From assembly GCF_014640635.1 (NCBI RefSeq), contig NZ_BMHI01000006.1:1-64000 (forward strand): DNA of 64,000 nucleotides. Reading direction: 5' to 3'. Of this stretch, positions 17,714 through 25,600 are shown piece by piece (position 1 is the first letter of the stretch; every line of letters starts with the position of its first letter). The position numbers and the translations under genes are program-made. The stretch comes from Flexivirga endophytica. Its GTDB lineage: Bacteria > Actinomycetota > Actinomycetes > Actinomycetales > Dermatophilaceae. The notes under the pieces were generated by a model. That model did not search any database, had not been told where the DNA came from, and worked only from the letters and a program-made list of their open reading frames with translations.

Positions 17714-17974
17714 ATGCCGCAAACCCGCATCACGCTCATCGGCAAGCCTGACTGCCACCTGTGCGACGACGCACGCGCGGTCATCGAGCGGGTCTGCGCG
17801 GACACCGGGGAGTCCTTCACCGAGCGGAACATCCTGGCGGAGCCGGAGCTGATGGCGGCATACGCCGAGCAGGTCCCGGTCACCCTCGTCGACGGCAAGC
17901 AGCACGACTACTGGCGGGTCGACGAGCAACGGCTGCGCAAGGCGCTGTCGCGGCGGCGGCTCTTCAAGCGCTGA
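17714..17974 (+). CDS. Glutaredoxin family protein
   Basis: 86-residue thioredoxin-fold protein. The start ITLIGKPDCHLCDDA carries the redox motif C-H-L-C at about 14-17 and matches the DUF836 glutaredoxin-like group. The cis-Pro is in EQVPVTLVDG, and the basic end is RRRLFKR. It is cytoplasmic and probably reduces or shuttles disulphides. The gene lies 12 bases after the acyltransferase stop, in the place of M. tuberculosis Rv0508 as I recall, just upstream of the rex-hem operon. Confidence 0.85.
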   Translation: MPQTRITLIGKPDCHLCDDARAVIERVCADTGESFTERNILAEPELMAAYAEQVPVTLVDGKQHDYWRVDEQRLRKALSRRRLFKR

Positions 17975-17987
17975 GGTTCGGAACTCG

Positions 17988-18049
17988 CCCCGAGCGGTCG
18001 AATACCCGCGAGTATTTCGCCATACCCACGGGTAAGTGACCGTTCGGGG
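17988..18049. repeat. Multi-stem palindromic element after the glutaredoxin gene
   Basis: Outer arms CCCCGAGCGGTC (17988-17999) and GACCGTTCGGGG (18038-18049) pair with one mismatch. Inside lie AATAC/GTATT (18001-18016) and TACCCACGGGTA (18023-18034). It begins 14 bases after the stop codon, so it may end transcription. Its outer arm resembles the CCGAGCGGACA elements at 24118 and 45434, so it could be a decayed third copy. Confidence 0.5.
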
Positions 18050-18344
18050 CAACTTCCTGAAGCGGCGCCGCGCTGCGACGCGAGTTGCGACGTGAGCCGT
18101 CGACGACGCGACCGGGACCACCGGTGAACCATTGGTGAACAGCCTCCGGAGCCCACGAACCGGCGGCATTCTGCTATCACGAGCACACCTCCGGGCATGA
18201 GCCGACCCCCGTTTAGCACTTTTGCCGGAATATTGCGACTTTGTGCCTGTGTTCACAAAGACCTACAGTCAGGGGGTCATTGATCCTCTGTGGCGGGCGT
18301 TTGATATACGCCTGCCCACGACGCATGGAGGAGTCGGAGCGCAC
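18050..18344. other. Leader region of the rex-hem operon
   Basis: Together with the preceding palindrome this fills the 370-base gap before rex. The only strong site is the Rex operator at 18241-18258. I see no gene here; the frame running into rex from 18222 crosses the operator and is not thought to be translated. Confidence 0.4.
18241..18258. promoter_or_regulatory. Rex operator (ROP) upstream of rex
   Basis: TTGTGCCTGTGTTCACAA fits the Rex consensus TTGTGAANNNNTTCACAA at every position except the two A of the left half-site. It lies 86 bases before the rex GTG, which fits autoregulation and control of the downstream heme genes by the NADH/NAD ratio. Confidence 0.8.
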
Positions 18345-19016
18345 GTGAGCACCGCATCGGCCGACCGTCGGGACATCCCCGAAGCCACTGTGGCTCGGCT
18401 ACCGCTCTATCTGCGCGCTCTCGTGGCCTTGGACTCCCGCGGAGTAGAGGTCGTCTCCTCCGAGGAACTCGCCGAAGCGGCAGGTGTCCGATCGGCCGGC
18501 CTGCGCAAGGATCTGTCCCACCTCGGTTCGTATGGCGTGCGCGGCGTCGGGTATGACGTCGATCGGCTCTCCGAGGAGATCTCCCGCGAGCTCGGACTCC
18601 ACCACGACTGGTCCGTGGCCATCATCGGCATGGGCAACCTGGGTCATGCGCTCGCGGCATACGGCGGTTTCGCGACCCGCGGATTCAGCGTCCGCTGGCT
18701 GGTCGACGAGGACCCGGCAGTCATCGGCACCCAGATCGCCGGCCTGCAGGTCATCGACTTCGCGGAGCTGGAGAAGCAGGCCCCCGAGAGCATCATCGCG
18801 GTGCTGGCGACGCCGCCGCACGCGGCACAGCAGGCCGCCGACCAGGCGATCGCGCTCGGTGTGCGGTCGATCCTCAACTTCGCTCCCTGCGTGATCACGG
18901 TCCCGGCGGGCGTCGAGGTCCGCAAGGTCGATCTGGCCACCGAGTTGCAGATCCTGGCCTTCCACGAGCAGCGCGGCAGAGACATCACGCTCGGCACGAT
19001 CGAGGGGGCGCGGTGA
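18345..19016 (+). CDS. rex: Redox-sensing transcriptional repressor Rex
   Basis: 223-residue repressor that binds DNA when NAD is high and lets go when NADH rises. The N-terminal winged helix (about 10-80) includes LPLYLRAL, SEELAEAAGV and LRKDLSHLGSYGVRGVGY, the Rex DNA-binding block. The Rossmann domain starts with VAIIGMGNLGHALAAYGGF (GxGxxG) and includes FAPCVITVPAGVEV. The C-terminal helix needed for domain swapping is present. The GTG at 18345 has a GGAG 5 bases and GGAGGAG 11 bases upstream. Its stop overlaps hemA in GTGA. In streptomycetes a rex-hemA-hemC-hemD arrangement is known, which this copies. Confidence 0.94.
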   Translation: MSTASADRRDIPEATVARLPLYLRALVALDSRGVEVVSSEELAEAAGVRSAGLRKDLSHLGSYGVRGVGYDVDRLSEEISRELGLHHDWSVAIIGMGNLGHALAAYGGFATRGFSVRWLVDEDPAVIGTQIAGLQVIDFAELEKQAPESIIAVLATPPHAAQQAADQAIALGVRSILNFAPCVITVPAGVEVRKVDLATELQILAFHEQRGRDITLGTIEGAR

Positions 19017-20314
19017 GCCTGATCGTCATCGGTATGTCGCACCGCACCACGGGTGTCGACCTCCTCGAGCGGGTCGTGCTGACCGATGAGCAGACCCGTG
19101 CCCTGGAGTCGTCGCTCGCACTCAACGAGCACGTCAATGCCACGGTCGTGGTCTCCACCTGCAACCGCGTCGAGATCTACGCCGATGTCGAGACGTTCCA
19201 CGGCGCGGTCACCGGCATCACCGAGTCCCTCGCTGCGACAACGGGTTTGGCGGTCGGGCAGTTGCGCGACCACCTCTACGTCCACTTCGAGGACCGTGCC
19301 GTCGCACACTCCTTCCAGGTCGCAGCCGGCCTCGACTCCGTCGCGGTGGGCGAGGGGCAGATCCTGGGCCAGCTGCGCGACGCACTGCGCACCGCGCAGA
19401 AGGGCGGTCACCTCGATCCGTCACTGTCCGCGCTCATGCAGCACGCGCTGCGGGTCGGCAAGCGCGTCCACTCCGAGACCGACATCGACACCGTCAGCAG
19501 GTCGCTCGTCGAGCGGTCCCTGGTCGTCGCGCAGTCGACGCTGGGTGAGCTGAGTCAGCAGCGCGCACTGGTCGTCGGCGCCGGAGCCATGAGCGGACTT
19601 GCCGCGCACACGCTGGCCCGCGCAGGCATCGGACACCTCACCATCATCAACCGGACACCGGCCAAGGCAGCACGGCTCGCTCAGGCGACCGGGGGAGTCG
19701 CCAGTGACTGGTCCGACCTGACCGACGCCGTCGTCGAAGCCGACCTCGTCATCTCCTGCACCGGTGCGGTCGGGCACGTGCTCGACGCCGACAACGTCCG
19801 CGGCTCCGAGACTGCGAAGCTGTTGGTCGACCTCGCGTTGCCGCGCGACGTCGATCCCGTGCTGAGCACGCTGCCCGGCATCGCAGTGATCTCGCTGGAG
19901 GGCCTCAGCACAGCCGTAGCCGACGACGCCGAGAAGACCCAGCTGACCGCCGCCCACGAGCTGGTGAGCGCGGAGGTCGCCGAGTTCCTCGTCGCCCGGC
20001 GGGCCGCAGCCGTAGCACCCGCGGTCGCCGAGCTGCGGGCGCGCGCCGCCGAGGTCGTCTCCACCGAGCTGGCCCGGTTGGACCAGCGCACCGAGCTCTC
20101 CGAGCACGACCAGTCACAGGTGCAGATGACCGTGCACCGGGTCGTCGAGAAGATCCTGCACACCCCGACCGTCCGCATCAAGCAACTCGCCGGCGAAGAG
20201 CAGGGCGGTCAGGACTATGCCGCGCTGCTGCGGATGCTCTTCGACCTCGACCCGCACGAGTCGCGGGTCTCGGAAATCCCGCATGGCGAGCCTGCTGGAG
20301 GTGAGCTGACGTGA
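19013..20314 (+). CDS. hemA: Glutamyl-tRNA reductase
   Basis: First committed enzyme of C5-pathway tetrapyrrole synthesis: reduces Glu-tRNA(Glu) to glutamate-1-semialdehyde with NADPH. The 433-residue protein has the catalytic Cys in VVSTCNRVEIY (about residue 49), the IGMSHRTTGVDLLER start, AVGEGQILGQLRDA, the NADPH loop VVGAGAMSGLAAHTLARAG, and the C-terminal dimerisation helix. GTG start overlaps the rex stop. The ribosome site for hemC, GGAGGTGAG, lies inside its last codons. Product passes to HemL, encoded 5 kb downstream. Confidence 0.95.
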   Translation: MSLIVIGMSHRTTGVDLLERVVLTDEQTRALESSLALNEHVNATVVVSTCNRVEIYADVETFHGAVTGITESLAATTGLAVGQLRDHLYVHFEDRAVAHSFQVAAGLDSVAVGEGQILGQLRDALRTAQKGGHLDPSLSALMQHALRVGKRVHSETDIDTVSRSLVERSLVVAQSTLGELSQQRALVVGAGAMSGLAAHTLARAGIGHLTIINRTPAKAARLAQATGGVASDWSDLTDAVVEADLVISCTGAVGHVLDADNVRGSETAKLLVDLALPRDVDPVLSTLPGIAVISLEGLSTAVADDAEKTQLTAAHELVSAEVAEFLVARRAAAVAPAVAELRARAAEVVSTELARLDQRTELSEHDQSQVQMTVHRVVEKILHTPTVRIKQLAGEEQGGQDYAALLRMLFDLDPHESRVSEIPHGEPAGGELT

Positions 20315-21393
20315 ACACCGTGAAGGAGAACCGGGGTCCCCGCGAAGTATCGGAGCGAGGGACGAGCGGAGAACTTCGTGGGGTGGTTCGTATCGGGAGT
20401 CGCCGCAGCAACCTCGCGATGACACAGACCGGTCTGATCGCCGACCGGCTCCGGGCGATGGGTCACGAGGTCGAGATCGTCGAGATCGTCACCGAGGGCG
20501 ACACCAACCGGGCCCCGCTGACCCAACTCGGCGGGACGGGCATCTTCGCCACCGCGATCCGAAACGCGTTGCGCGACAACCGCATCGACCTTACCGTGCA
20601 CTCGCTCAAGGACCTGCCGGTCGCGCCGGCTCCCGGTCTGACGATTGCCGCCATACCTGCTCGTGCGGACGCGCGGGACGCCTTGATCGCCCGTGACGGT
20701 CTGACCCTCGGAGAGCTGCCGGCCGGCGCCGTCGTAGGCACCGGGTCACCACGGCGGGTCGCGCAACTGGCGGCCCTCGGACTGGGCCTGGAGACCCGCG
20801 AGATCCGCGGCAACATCGACCGACGGATCGACTTCGTCCGGGGCGGCGAGCTCGATGCGATCGTCCTCGCCCGCGCCGGTATGTCGCGCGTCGGTCGCCT
20901 CGAGGAGATCACCGAGACGATCGACCCGTTGCAGATGCTGCCCGCGCCGGGACAGGGCGCGCTCGCCCTGGAACTCCGCAGTGACGACGAGGCGTTGATC
21001 GAGGTGGTGCGGCAGCTGGACGACGCCGACACCCGCGCCGCCGTCACCGCCGAGCGTGCCGTGCTCGCTCGCCTGGAGGCGGGCTGCTCCGCACCACTGG
21101 GTGCACTCGCGGAGGTCACTGAGGATGTCGACGGCAGTCTCGAGATCTCGTTGCGCGCTTTCGTCGGTCGCACCGACGGCACATTCGACCTGCGACGGTC
21201 CCAGACCGGACCGTTCGACCAACCGGAGCAACTCGGTCACGACGTCGCAGAGTTACTGCTCGCCGACGGAGCGCTGGATGCGTTCCCGTCCGACGAGCAA
21301 GCACCAGAGCCGACCCCCGGCGGACTCTTACCAAGGGACGCAGATCCCGTCACCGTCCACCACCCCCAAGCGCCGCGGAGCGTGAAGAAGTGA
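20311..21393 (+). CDS. hemC: Porphobilinogen deaminase, with repeat-derived N-terminal insert
   Basis: Polymerises four porphobilinogens into hydroxymethylbilane in the cytoplasm. The 360-residue product shows RIGSRRSNLAMTQTGL, the active-site LTVHSLKDLPV with the catalytic Asp region, TGSPRRVAQL, and the dipyrromethane-binding Cys in EAGCSAPLGALA. GTG 20311 overlaps the hemA stop in GTGA and has GGAGGTGAG about 6 bases upstream, so translation should start there. Residues 8-25 are encoded by an intergenic-type palindromic repeat inserted in frame, giving about 20 extra residues before the domain. An alternative GTG at 20383 would skip the insert but lies inside the repeat. A hydrophilic tail of about 45 residues follows the domain. 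Confidence 0.93.
   Translation: MNTVKENRGPREVSERGTSGELRGVVRIGSRRSNLAMTQTGLIADRLRAMGHEVEIVEIVTEGDTNRAPLTQLGGTGIFATAIRNALRDNRIDLTVHSLKDLPVAPAPGLTIAAIPARADARDALIARDGLTLGELPAGAVVGTGSPRRVAQLAALGLGLETREIRGNIDRRIDFVRGGELDAIVLARAGMSRVGRLEEITETIDPLQMLPAPGQGALALELRSDDEALIEVVRQLDDADTRAAVTAERAVLARLEAGCSAPLGALAEVTEDVDGSLEISLRAFVGRTDGTFDLRRSQTGPFDQPEQLGHDVAELLLADGALDAFPSDEQAPEPTPGGLLPRDADPVTVHHPQAPRSVKK
20333..20384 (-). repeat. Dispersed palindromic repeat (CCCCACGAAGT family) inside hemC
   Basis: Read on the minus strand this 52-base segment aligns with copies at 23033 and 28308: ACCCCACGAAGTTCTCC at one end, then CTCCGATACTTCGCGGGGAC and CCC at the other. The ends form an imperfect hairpin (CCCCACGAAGT with ACTTCGCGGGG). 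Its length here keeps the hemC frame open. Confidence 0.85.
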
Positions 21394-23027
21394 GTACAAC
21401 CAAGACCCGCAAGACACTGCCCCAGATCGCCTTCATCGGCTCCGGCCCGGGCGACCCGTCACTGATCACGGTCCGGGCGGCAAGGCTGCTGCGTGAGGCC
21501 GACGTGATCATCATCGATCAGATCGCGCGTGAGGACTTCGTCGCTTCGTTCGCTCGCGAGGACGTCGAGATCGTCGACGCCGGCCACGGTGAGACCGGGC
21601 AGACCCTCACCACGGCGTCCCGCGCGAAGCTGGTGGTGCGCACCGCGAAGGCAGCGGCTCGCAACGATGGCACCGTCGGACTGGTGGTGCGGTTGATGGA
21701 CGGCGACCCCGCGACCTTCAACGGGCTGGCCGAGGAGTCGATCGCCTGCCACAAGGCCGACATCGCCTTCGAGATCGTGCCGGGCGTCAGCGCGGTCAGC
21801 GCGGTTCCGTCATACGCCGGCATCCCGCTGGTGGGCAGCGGCGCCCGCACCGTGCACGTGCTGTCCGCCGCCGACGAGAAGACTGACTGGTCCAGCGCCG
21901 TGGCGAAGGACGCCACCGCGGTGGTGCTCGGCACCGCCGAGTCGGTGCCGGCCGGACTGGCCAAGCTGCAGGCCGCCGGTCGCGACGCCGACACACCGGT
22001 CTCGCTCAGCACCGAGGGCACCACGATCCGCCAGTCGACGCGTGTCACCACGCTCGGCGAGGTGGCGGGTGCGCTCAAGACCCAGCCGCTCACCGGACCT
22101 GTGGTCGCGGTCGTCGGCTCGGTCGTCGCACTGCGCGAGCAGTTGTCCTGGTGGGAGACCAAACCGCTCTTCGGCTGGAACGTCCTGGTGCCGCGCACCA
22201 AGGAGCAGTCCGGCACGATGACCGACCGGCTCGCGTCGCACGGCGCCGCCAGCGATGTCGTCCCGACGATCAGCGTGGAGCCGCCGCGGACCCCGCAGCA
22301 GATGGAGCGTGCGATCAAGGGCCTCGTGACCGGCCGCTACGAGTGGATCGGCTTCACCTCCGCCAACGCGGTGCGCGCCGTGCGCGAGAAGTTCGTCGAA
22401 TTCGGTTTGGACGCAAGGGCGTTCGCCGGTCTGAAGATCGCCGCCGTCGGCGGCGTGACGGCCGAGTCGCTGCGCGAGTGGGGCCTGGAGCCCGACCTCG
22501 TGCCGGCCGGGGAGCAGTCCGCCAAGGGGCTGCTCGAGGAGTGGCCGCCGTATGACGACGTGCTCGACCCGATCAACCGCGTCTTCCTGCCCCGTGCCGA
22601 CATCGCCACCGACACGCTCGTCGCGGGCCTGCAGGACATGGGCTGGGAGGTCGACGACGTGACGGCATACCGGACGGTGCGTGCTGCTCCGCCGGCGCCC
22701 GAGGTGCGTGAGGCGATCAAGGCCGGCAAGTTCGACGCGGTCTGCTTCACCTCGAGCTCCACGGTCCGCAACCTGGTCGGCATCGCGGGCAAGCCGCACG
22801 CCACCACAGTCATCGCCTGTATCGGCCCGGCGACCGCCAAGACCGCCGAGGAGCACGGCCTGCGGGTCGACGTGCTGGCGTCCGAACCGAGCGCCGAGGC
22901 GCTGGTCGACGCGCTCGCCGACTACGGCCGGGGCCTGGCCCTGACCGCGCAGGAGAACGGCGAGCAGGTCCGTCGCCCGAGCGAGCGGAAGGCTTCGTCG
23001 CGGCGCAAGGCCAAGGCTTCTCGATGA
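21390..23027 (+). CDS. hemD: Uroporphyrinogen-III synthase fused to C-methyltransferase-like domain
   Basis: 545-residue two-domain protein of the actinobacterial HemD type. Residues 10-255 resemble SUMT/CobA methyltransferase: [30 protein letters not shown] and [20 protein letters not shown] are the SAM-site blocks, though GDPFVFGRGGEE is altered to [13 protein letters not shown], so methylation activity is uncertain. Residues 265-520 are HemD, which cyclises hydroxymethylbilane to uroporphyrinogen [26 protein letters not shown] and [14 protein letters not shown] are typical. The tail is basic and low complexity. GTG start overlaps the hemC stop. If the SUMT part works, the protein also opens the siroheme or cobalamin branch. 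Confidence 0.9.
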   Translation: MSTTKTRKTLPQIAFIGSGPGDPSLITVRAARLLREADVIIIDQIAREDFVASFAREDVEIVDAGHGETGQTLTTASRAKLVVRTAKAAARNDGTVGLVVRLMDGDPATFNGLAEESIACHKADIAFEIVPGVSAVSAVPSYAGIPLVGSGARTVHVLSAADEKTDWSSAVAKDATAVVLGTAESVPAGLAKLQAAGRDADTPVSLSTEGTTIRQSTRVTTLGEVAGALKTQPLTGPVVAVVGSVVALREQLSWWETKPLFGWNVLVPRTKEQSGTMTDRLASHGAASDVVPTISVEPPRTPQQMERAIKGLVTGRYEWIGFTSANAVRAVREKFVEFGLDARAFAGLKIAAVGGVTAESLREWGLEPDLVPAGEQSAKGLLEEWPPYDDVLDPINRVFLPRADIATDTLVAGLQDMGWEVDDVTAYRTVRAAPPAPEVREAIKAGKFDAVCFTSSSTVRNLVGIAGKPHATTVIACIGPATAKTAEEHGLRVDVLASEPSAEALVDALADYGRGLALTAQENGEQVRRPSERKASSRRKAKASR

Positions 23028-23032
23028 GGTTC

Positions 23033-23085
23033 ACCCCACAAAGTTCTCCCCCGCTCCGCTCCTCCGATACTTCGCGGGGACCCCG
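23033..23085 (+). repeat. Dispersed palindromic repeat (CCCCACGAAGT family), hemD-hemB gap
   Basis: Begins 5 bases after the hemD stop and ends 3 bases before the hemB ATG, so it makes up nearly the whole gap. It aligns with the copies inside hemC and after tlpA. GGGGA at 23076-23080 inside the repeat is the only ribosome-site-like run for hemB. Confidence 0.85.
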
Positions 23086-23088
23086 AAA

Positions 23089-24108
23089 ATGAGCCGGCAC
23101 AGTGCAGCGAGCGGGAACCCGTGGGCCTTGCCCGCGGGTTCCGCCCGTCCGCGTCGGCTCCGCACGACGCCCGCGATGCGCCGGTTGGTCGCCGAGACGC
23201 GACTCCACCCGGCCGAGCTGATCCTGCCGATGTTCGTCAAGGAGGGTCTGGAGGCTCCCGTCGCCCTGAAATCCATGCCGGGGGTCGAGCAGCACACGCT
23301 CGACTCGCTGGTGAAGGCCGCGCGTGAAGCGGTCGACGCAGGCGTCGGTGGGCTGATGATCTTCGGCGTCCCGGAGAAGCATGACGAGATCGGCTCGGGC
23401 GCAACGGATCCCGACGGCATCCTGAACGTCGCGCTGCGGCGTCTGCGGGAAGAGTTGGGCGACGACACGGTGCTGATGTCGGACCTGTGCCTGGACGAAT
23501 TCACCTCGCACGGGCACTGCGGTGTGCTTGATGAGCAGGGCCGGGTCGACAACGACGCGACCCTGCAGCGGTATGCCGAGATGGCTGTCGCGCAGGCCGA
23601 AGCAGGCGTCCACGTGGTCGGTCCGTCCGGGATGATGGACGGCCAGGTCGCCGTCATACGCCGTGCGCTGGACGACGCCGGTTACACCGACGTCGGGATC
23701 CTGGCGTATGCCGTGAAGTACGCCTCCGCGGCATACGGGCCCTTCCGCGAAGCGGTGGAGTCGACGCTGCAGGGCGACCGGCGCACCTACCAGCAGGACA
23801 GCGCCAACCGCACGGAGGCGCTGCGTGAGGTGCAACTGGACCTCGCCGAGGGCGCCGACATGGTGATGGTCAAGCCCGCGCTGCCCTACCTGGACATCGT
23901 CCGTGACGTCCGCGAGGTCAGCGACGTGCCGGTCGCGGCATACCAGATCAGCGGCGAGATGGCGATGATCGAGGCGGCTGCGGCCAACGGCTGGATCGAT
24001 CGCGACGCCATGGTCATGGAGGCGCTGACCTCCATCAAGCGGGCCGGCGCGCAGATCATCCTGACCTATTACGCGACCGAGATCGCCCGCCGGCTGCAGG
24101 CCGGCTGA
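23089..24108 (+). CDS. hemB: Delta-aminolevulinic acid dehydratase (porphobilinogen synthase)
   Basis: Condenses two 5-aminolevulinates to porphobilinogen. The 339-residue enzyme has [22 protein letters not shown], the [15 protein letters not shown] block, both active-site Lys ([15 protein letters not shown] and [10 protein letters not shown]), and QISGEMAMI. The metal loop has DLCLDEF with one Cys plus GHCG. The first 18 residues are not conserved and contain a DNA hairpin (GGAACCCGTGGGC with GCCCGCGGGTTCC, about 23117-23146). ATG 23089 directly follows a dispersed repeat. It ends the rex-hemACDB operon, with a long palindrome after the stop. Confidence 0.95.
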   Translation: MSRHSAASGNPWALPAGSARPRRLRTTPAMRRLVAETRLHPAELILPMFVKEGLEAPVALKSMPGVEQHTLDSLVKAAREAVDAGVGGLMIFGVPEKHDEIGSGATDPDGILNVALRRLREELGDDTVLMSDLCLDEFTSHGHCGVLDEQGRVDNDATLQRYAEMAVAQAEAGVHVVGPSGMMDGQVAVIRRALDDAGYTDVGILAYAVKYASAAYGPFREAVESTLQGDRRTYQQDSANRTEALREVQLDLAEGADMVMVKPALPYLDIVRDVREVSDVPVAAYQISGEMAMIEAAAANGWIDRDAMVMEALTSIKRAGAQIILTYYATEIARRLQAG

Positions 24109-24117
24109 GCACTCTTA

Positions 24118-24209
24118 CCGAGCGGACACTAAATGCACTGAGCGGATAGGGAAAGCGGCCGGAATCCGGCCGCTTTCCCTATCCGCTCGCTGTTTGCCTG
24201 TCCGCTCGG
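24118..24209. repeat. Nested palindromic element (CCGAGCGGACA family), probable terminator of hemB
   Basis: Outer arms CCGAGCGGACA (24118-24128) and TGTCCGCTCGG (24199-24209) are perfect. Inside, a perfect 24-base arm (24140-24163, starting GAGCGGATAGGGAAAG) pairs with 24165-24188 around a single A. It starts 9 bases after the hemB stop. The left half aligns with the element at 45434. It could stop transcription from both sides; the YceI gene ends 170 bases beyond. Confidence 0.9.
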
Positions 24210-24378
24210 CGAGGGGGCTGCGAGCGAAGACGCGAGCGGGACCAGGCACTCGGGGGTATGCCGGTCCCGCTCGCGGGTTCATGAGGTGTGACTTCGTTCA
24301 GACTGCCACACCGGGGGAGGATTTATCAGAACAGGTACCGGAGGCTTGATTTCAAGCCTCGCTGAGGCGATCGGCTGA

Positions 24379-24924
24379 TCAGGCCTTCACGAACTGCAGG
24401 TCGAGGATGATCTTGACCTTGTCGCCGACGACCACGCCGCCACCCTGGAGCGGCATCTCGATGTCGACGCCGAACTCCTTGCGGTTGATCTCGACGGTCG
24501 CCTCGAAGCCAGCGCGGGTGCCGCCCCAAGCGTCGGGGCCCACGCCACCGAACTCGACGTCGAACGTGACGGGCTTGGTGACGTTCTTGATCGTCAGGTC
24601 GCCGGTCAGCTCGGTCGCGGACACGCTGGTCGACTTGAAGGTCATCGTCGGGAAGGTCTCGACCTCGAAGAAGTCGTTGGTGCGCAGGTGGTTGTCGCGG
24701 TCGGCGACGCCGGTGTTGATCGAAGCCATCTTGACCTCGGCCTCGACGCTGGAGGCCTCGAGCTGGTCGGCGACCACGAGCGTGGCGGTGAACTCGTCGA
24801 ACTTGCCCTTGACCTTGCTGACCATCAGGTGGCGGACCTGGAAGCCGAACTCACTGTGTGCGGGGTCGAGGTTCCAGACGCCGGTGGTCAGGCCCTCAAG
24901 TGCGGTGGCGGTGGTGGTCGTCAT
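24379..24924 (-). CDS. YceI family protein
   Basis: 181-residue lipocalin-like beta-barrel of the YceI family, which binds isoprenoid-type amphiphiles in the structures known. Family marks are WNLDPAHSEFGFQVRHLMVSKVKG-type start, NTGVADRDNHLRTNDFFEVETFP, and LTGDLTIKNVTKPV. No signal peptide is seen, so the protein is probably cytoplasmic, unlike the periplasmic Gram-negative forms. The ATG at 24924 has AAGGAGC about 5 bases upstream. It is divergent from a MarR gene with a 123-base shared promoter region, so that MarR protein probably controls it. A link to menaquinone or polyprenyl handling is only an inference from the family. Confidence 0.9.
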   Translation of the reverse strand: MTTTTATALEGLTTGVWNLDPAHSEFGFQVRHLMVSKVKGKFDEFTATLVVADQLEASSVEAEVKMASINTGVADRDNHLRTNDFFEVETFPTMTFKSTSVSATELTGDLTIKNVTKPVTFDVEFGGVGPDAWGGTRAGFEATVEINRKEFGVDIEMPLQGGGVVVGDKVKIILDLQFVKA

Positions 24925-24992
24925 GTGGTGCTCCTTCGTAGCGAAGTGGAAGTTCGTGTGCCGTTGTCGGCAGCCATCATGCCCAACAATGG

Positions 24993-25004
24993 TTGATATT
25001 TCAA
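24993..25004. promoter_or_regulatory. Candidate MarR operator in the yceI-marR gap
   Basis: TTGATATTTCAA has 4-base arms TTGA/TCAA in an AT-rich island of an otherwise GC-rich gap, 69 bases before the yceI ATG and 44 before the marR GTG. The dyad is short, so this is a weak call. Confidence 0.35.
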
Positions 25005-25047
25005 TTATTCCCCGATCGCGAAGAAATTTGCGACCTATGCTGTAAGG

Positions 25048-25566
25048 GTGTCCGAGATCCAGTCCGCTCCGCCCGCTGCCGCCATCGCCGAGGCCGATGT
25101 GCCCTGGCTGTCCGATGACGAGCAACGCGCCTGGCGGGCCTATCTGAGGGGGAGCCGGGCGCTCGAGGTCATCCTCGACGCCGAGTTGCAAGCGGTCGGT
25201 GTGTCACTCGCCGAGTACGAACTCCTGTCGATGCTGTCCGAGGCCCCGTGCCTGACGATGCGGATGAGCAAGCTCGCCGACCAGACCGTGCAGTCCCGCA
25301 GCCGAGTCACGCACACCGCGACCAGGTTGCAGCGACGTGGGTGGGTGGAGCGCCATCCCGCGCCGGACGACGGGCGCGGTATACAACTGCACCTCACCGA
25401 CGACGGCCTGGCGGCGGTGCGCTTCGCCGCACGGGTGCACGCGACCGGTGTGCAGGAGCACCTGATCCGGCAGATGGATCCGGCGTTGTTCCGGTCGCTC
25501 GGCGACGCGATGGACAAGGTGCGGACCCACTTGCTGGGTGAGCAGCCGGCCAACTACAACCCGTAG
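25048..25566 (+). CDS. MarR family transcriptional regulator
   Basis: 172 residues with a MarR winged helix: VSLAEYELLSMLSEAP is the first recognition part, MRMSKLADQTVQSRSRVTHTATRLQRRGWVER-type helices 3-4 follow (about 70-105), and the wing carries APDDGRGIQLHLTDDG. It is divergent from yceI. GTG 25048 has TAAGG just upstream and a TATGCT -10-like hexamer 6 bases before it, so the message may be leaderless. It probably represses itself and yceI; the ligand is unknown. Confidence 0.85.
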   Translation: MSEIQSAPPAAAIAEADVPWLSDDEQRAWRAYLRGSRALEVILDAELQAVGVSLAEYELLSMLSEAPCLTMRMSKLADQTVQSRSRVTHTATRLQRRGWVERHPAPDDGRGIQLHLTDDGLAAVRFAARVHATGVQEHLIRQMDPALFRSLGDAMDKVRTHLLGEQPANYNP

Positions 25567-25600
25567 GAGTTCGCGCGAGGTCGCCTGAGACAATGCTGGT

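Noticed and set aside
23117-23146. Hairpin in the hemB 5' coding region as a riboswitch
   Set aside because: A simple stem with one mismatch; no known heme or ALA riboswitch pattern. It could still affect translation.
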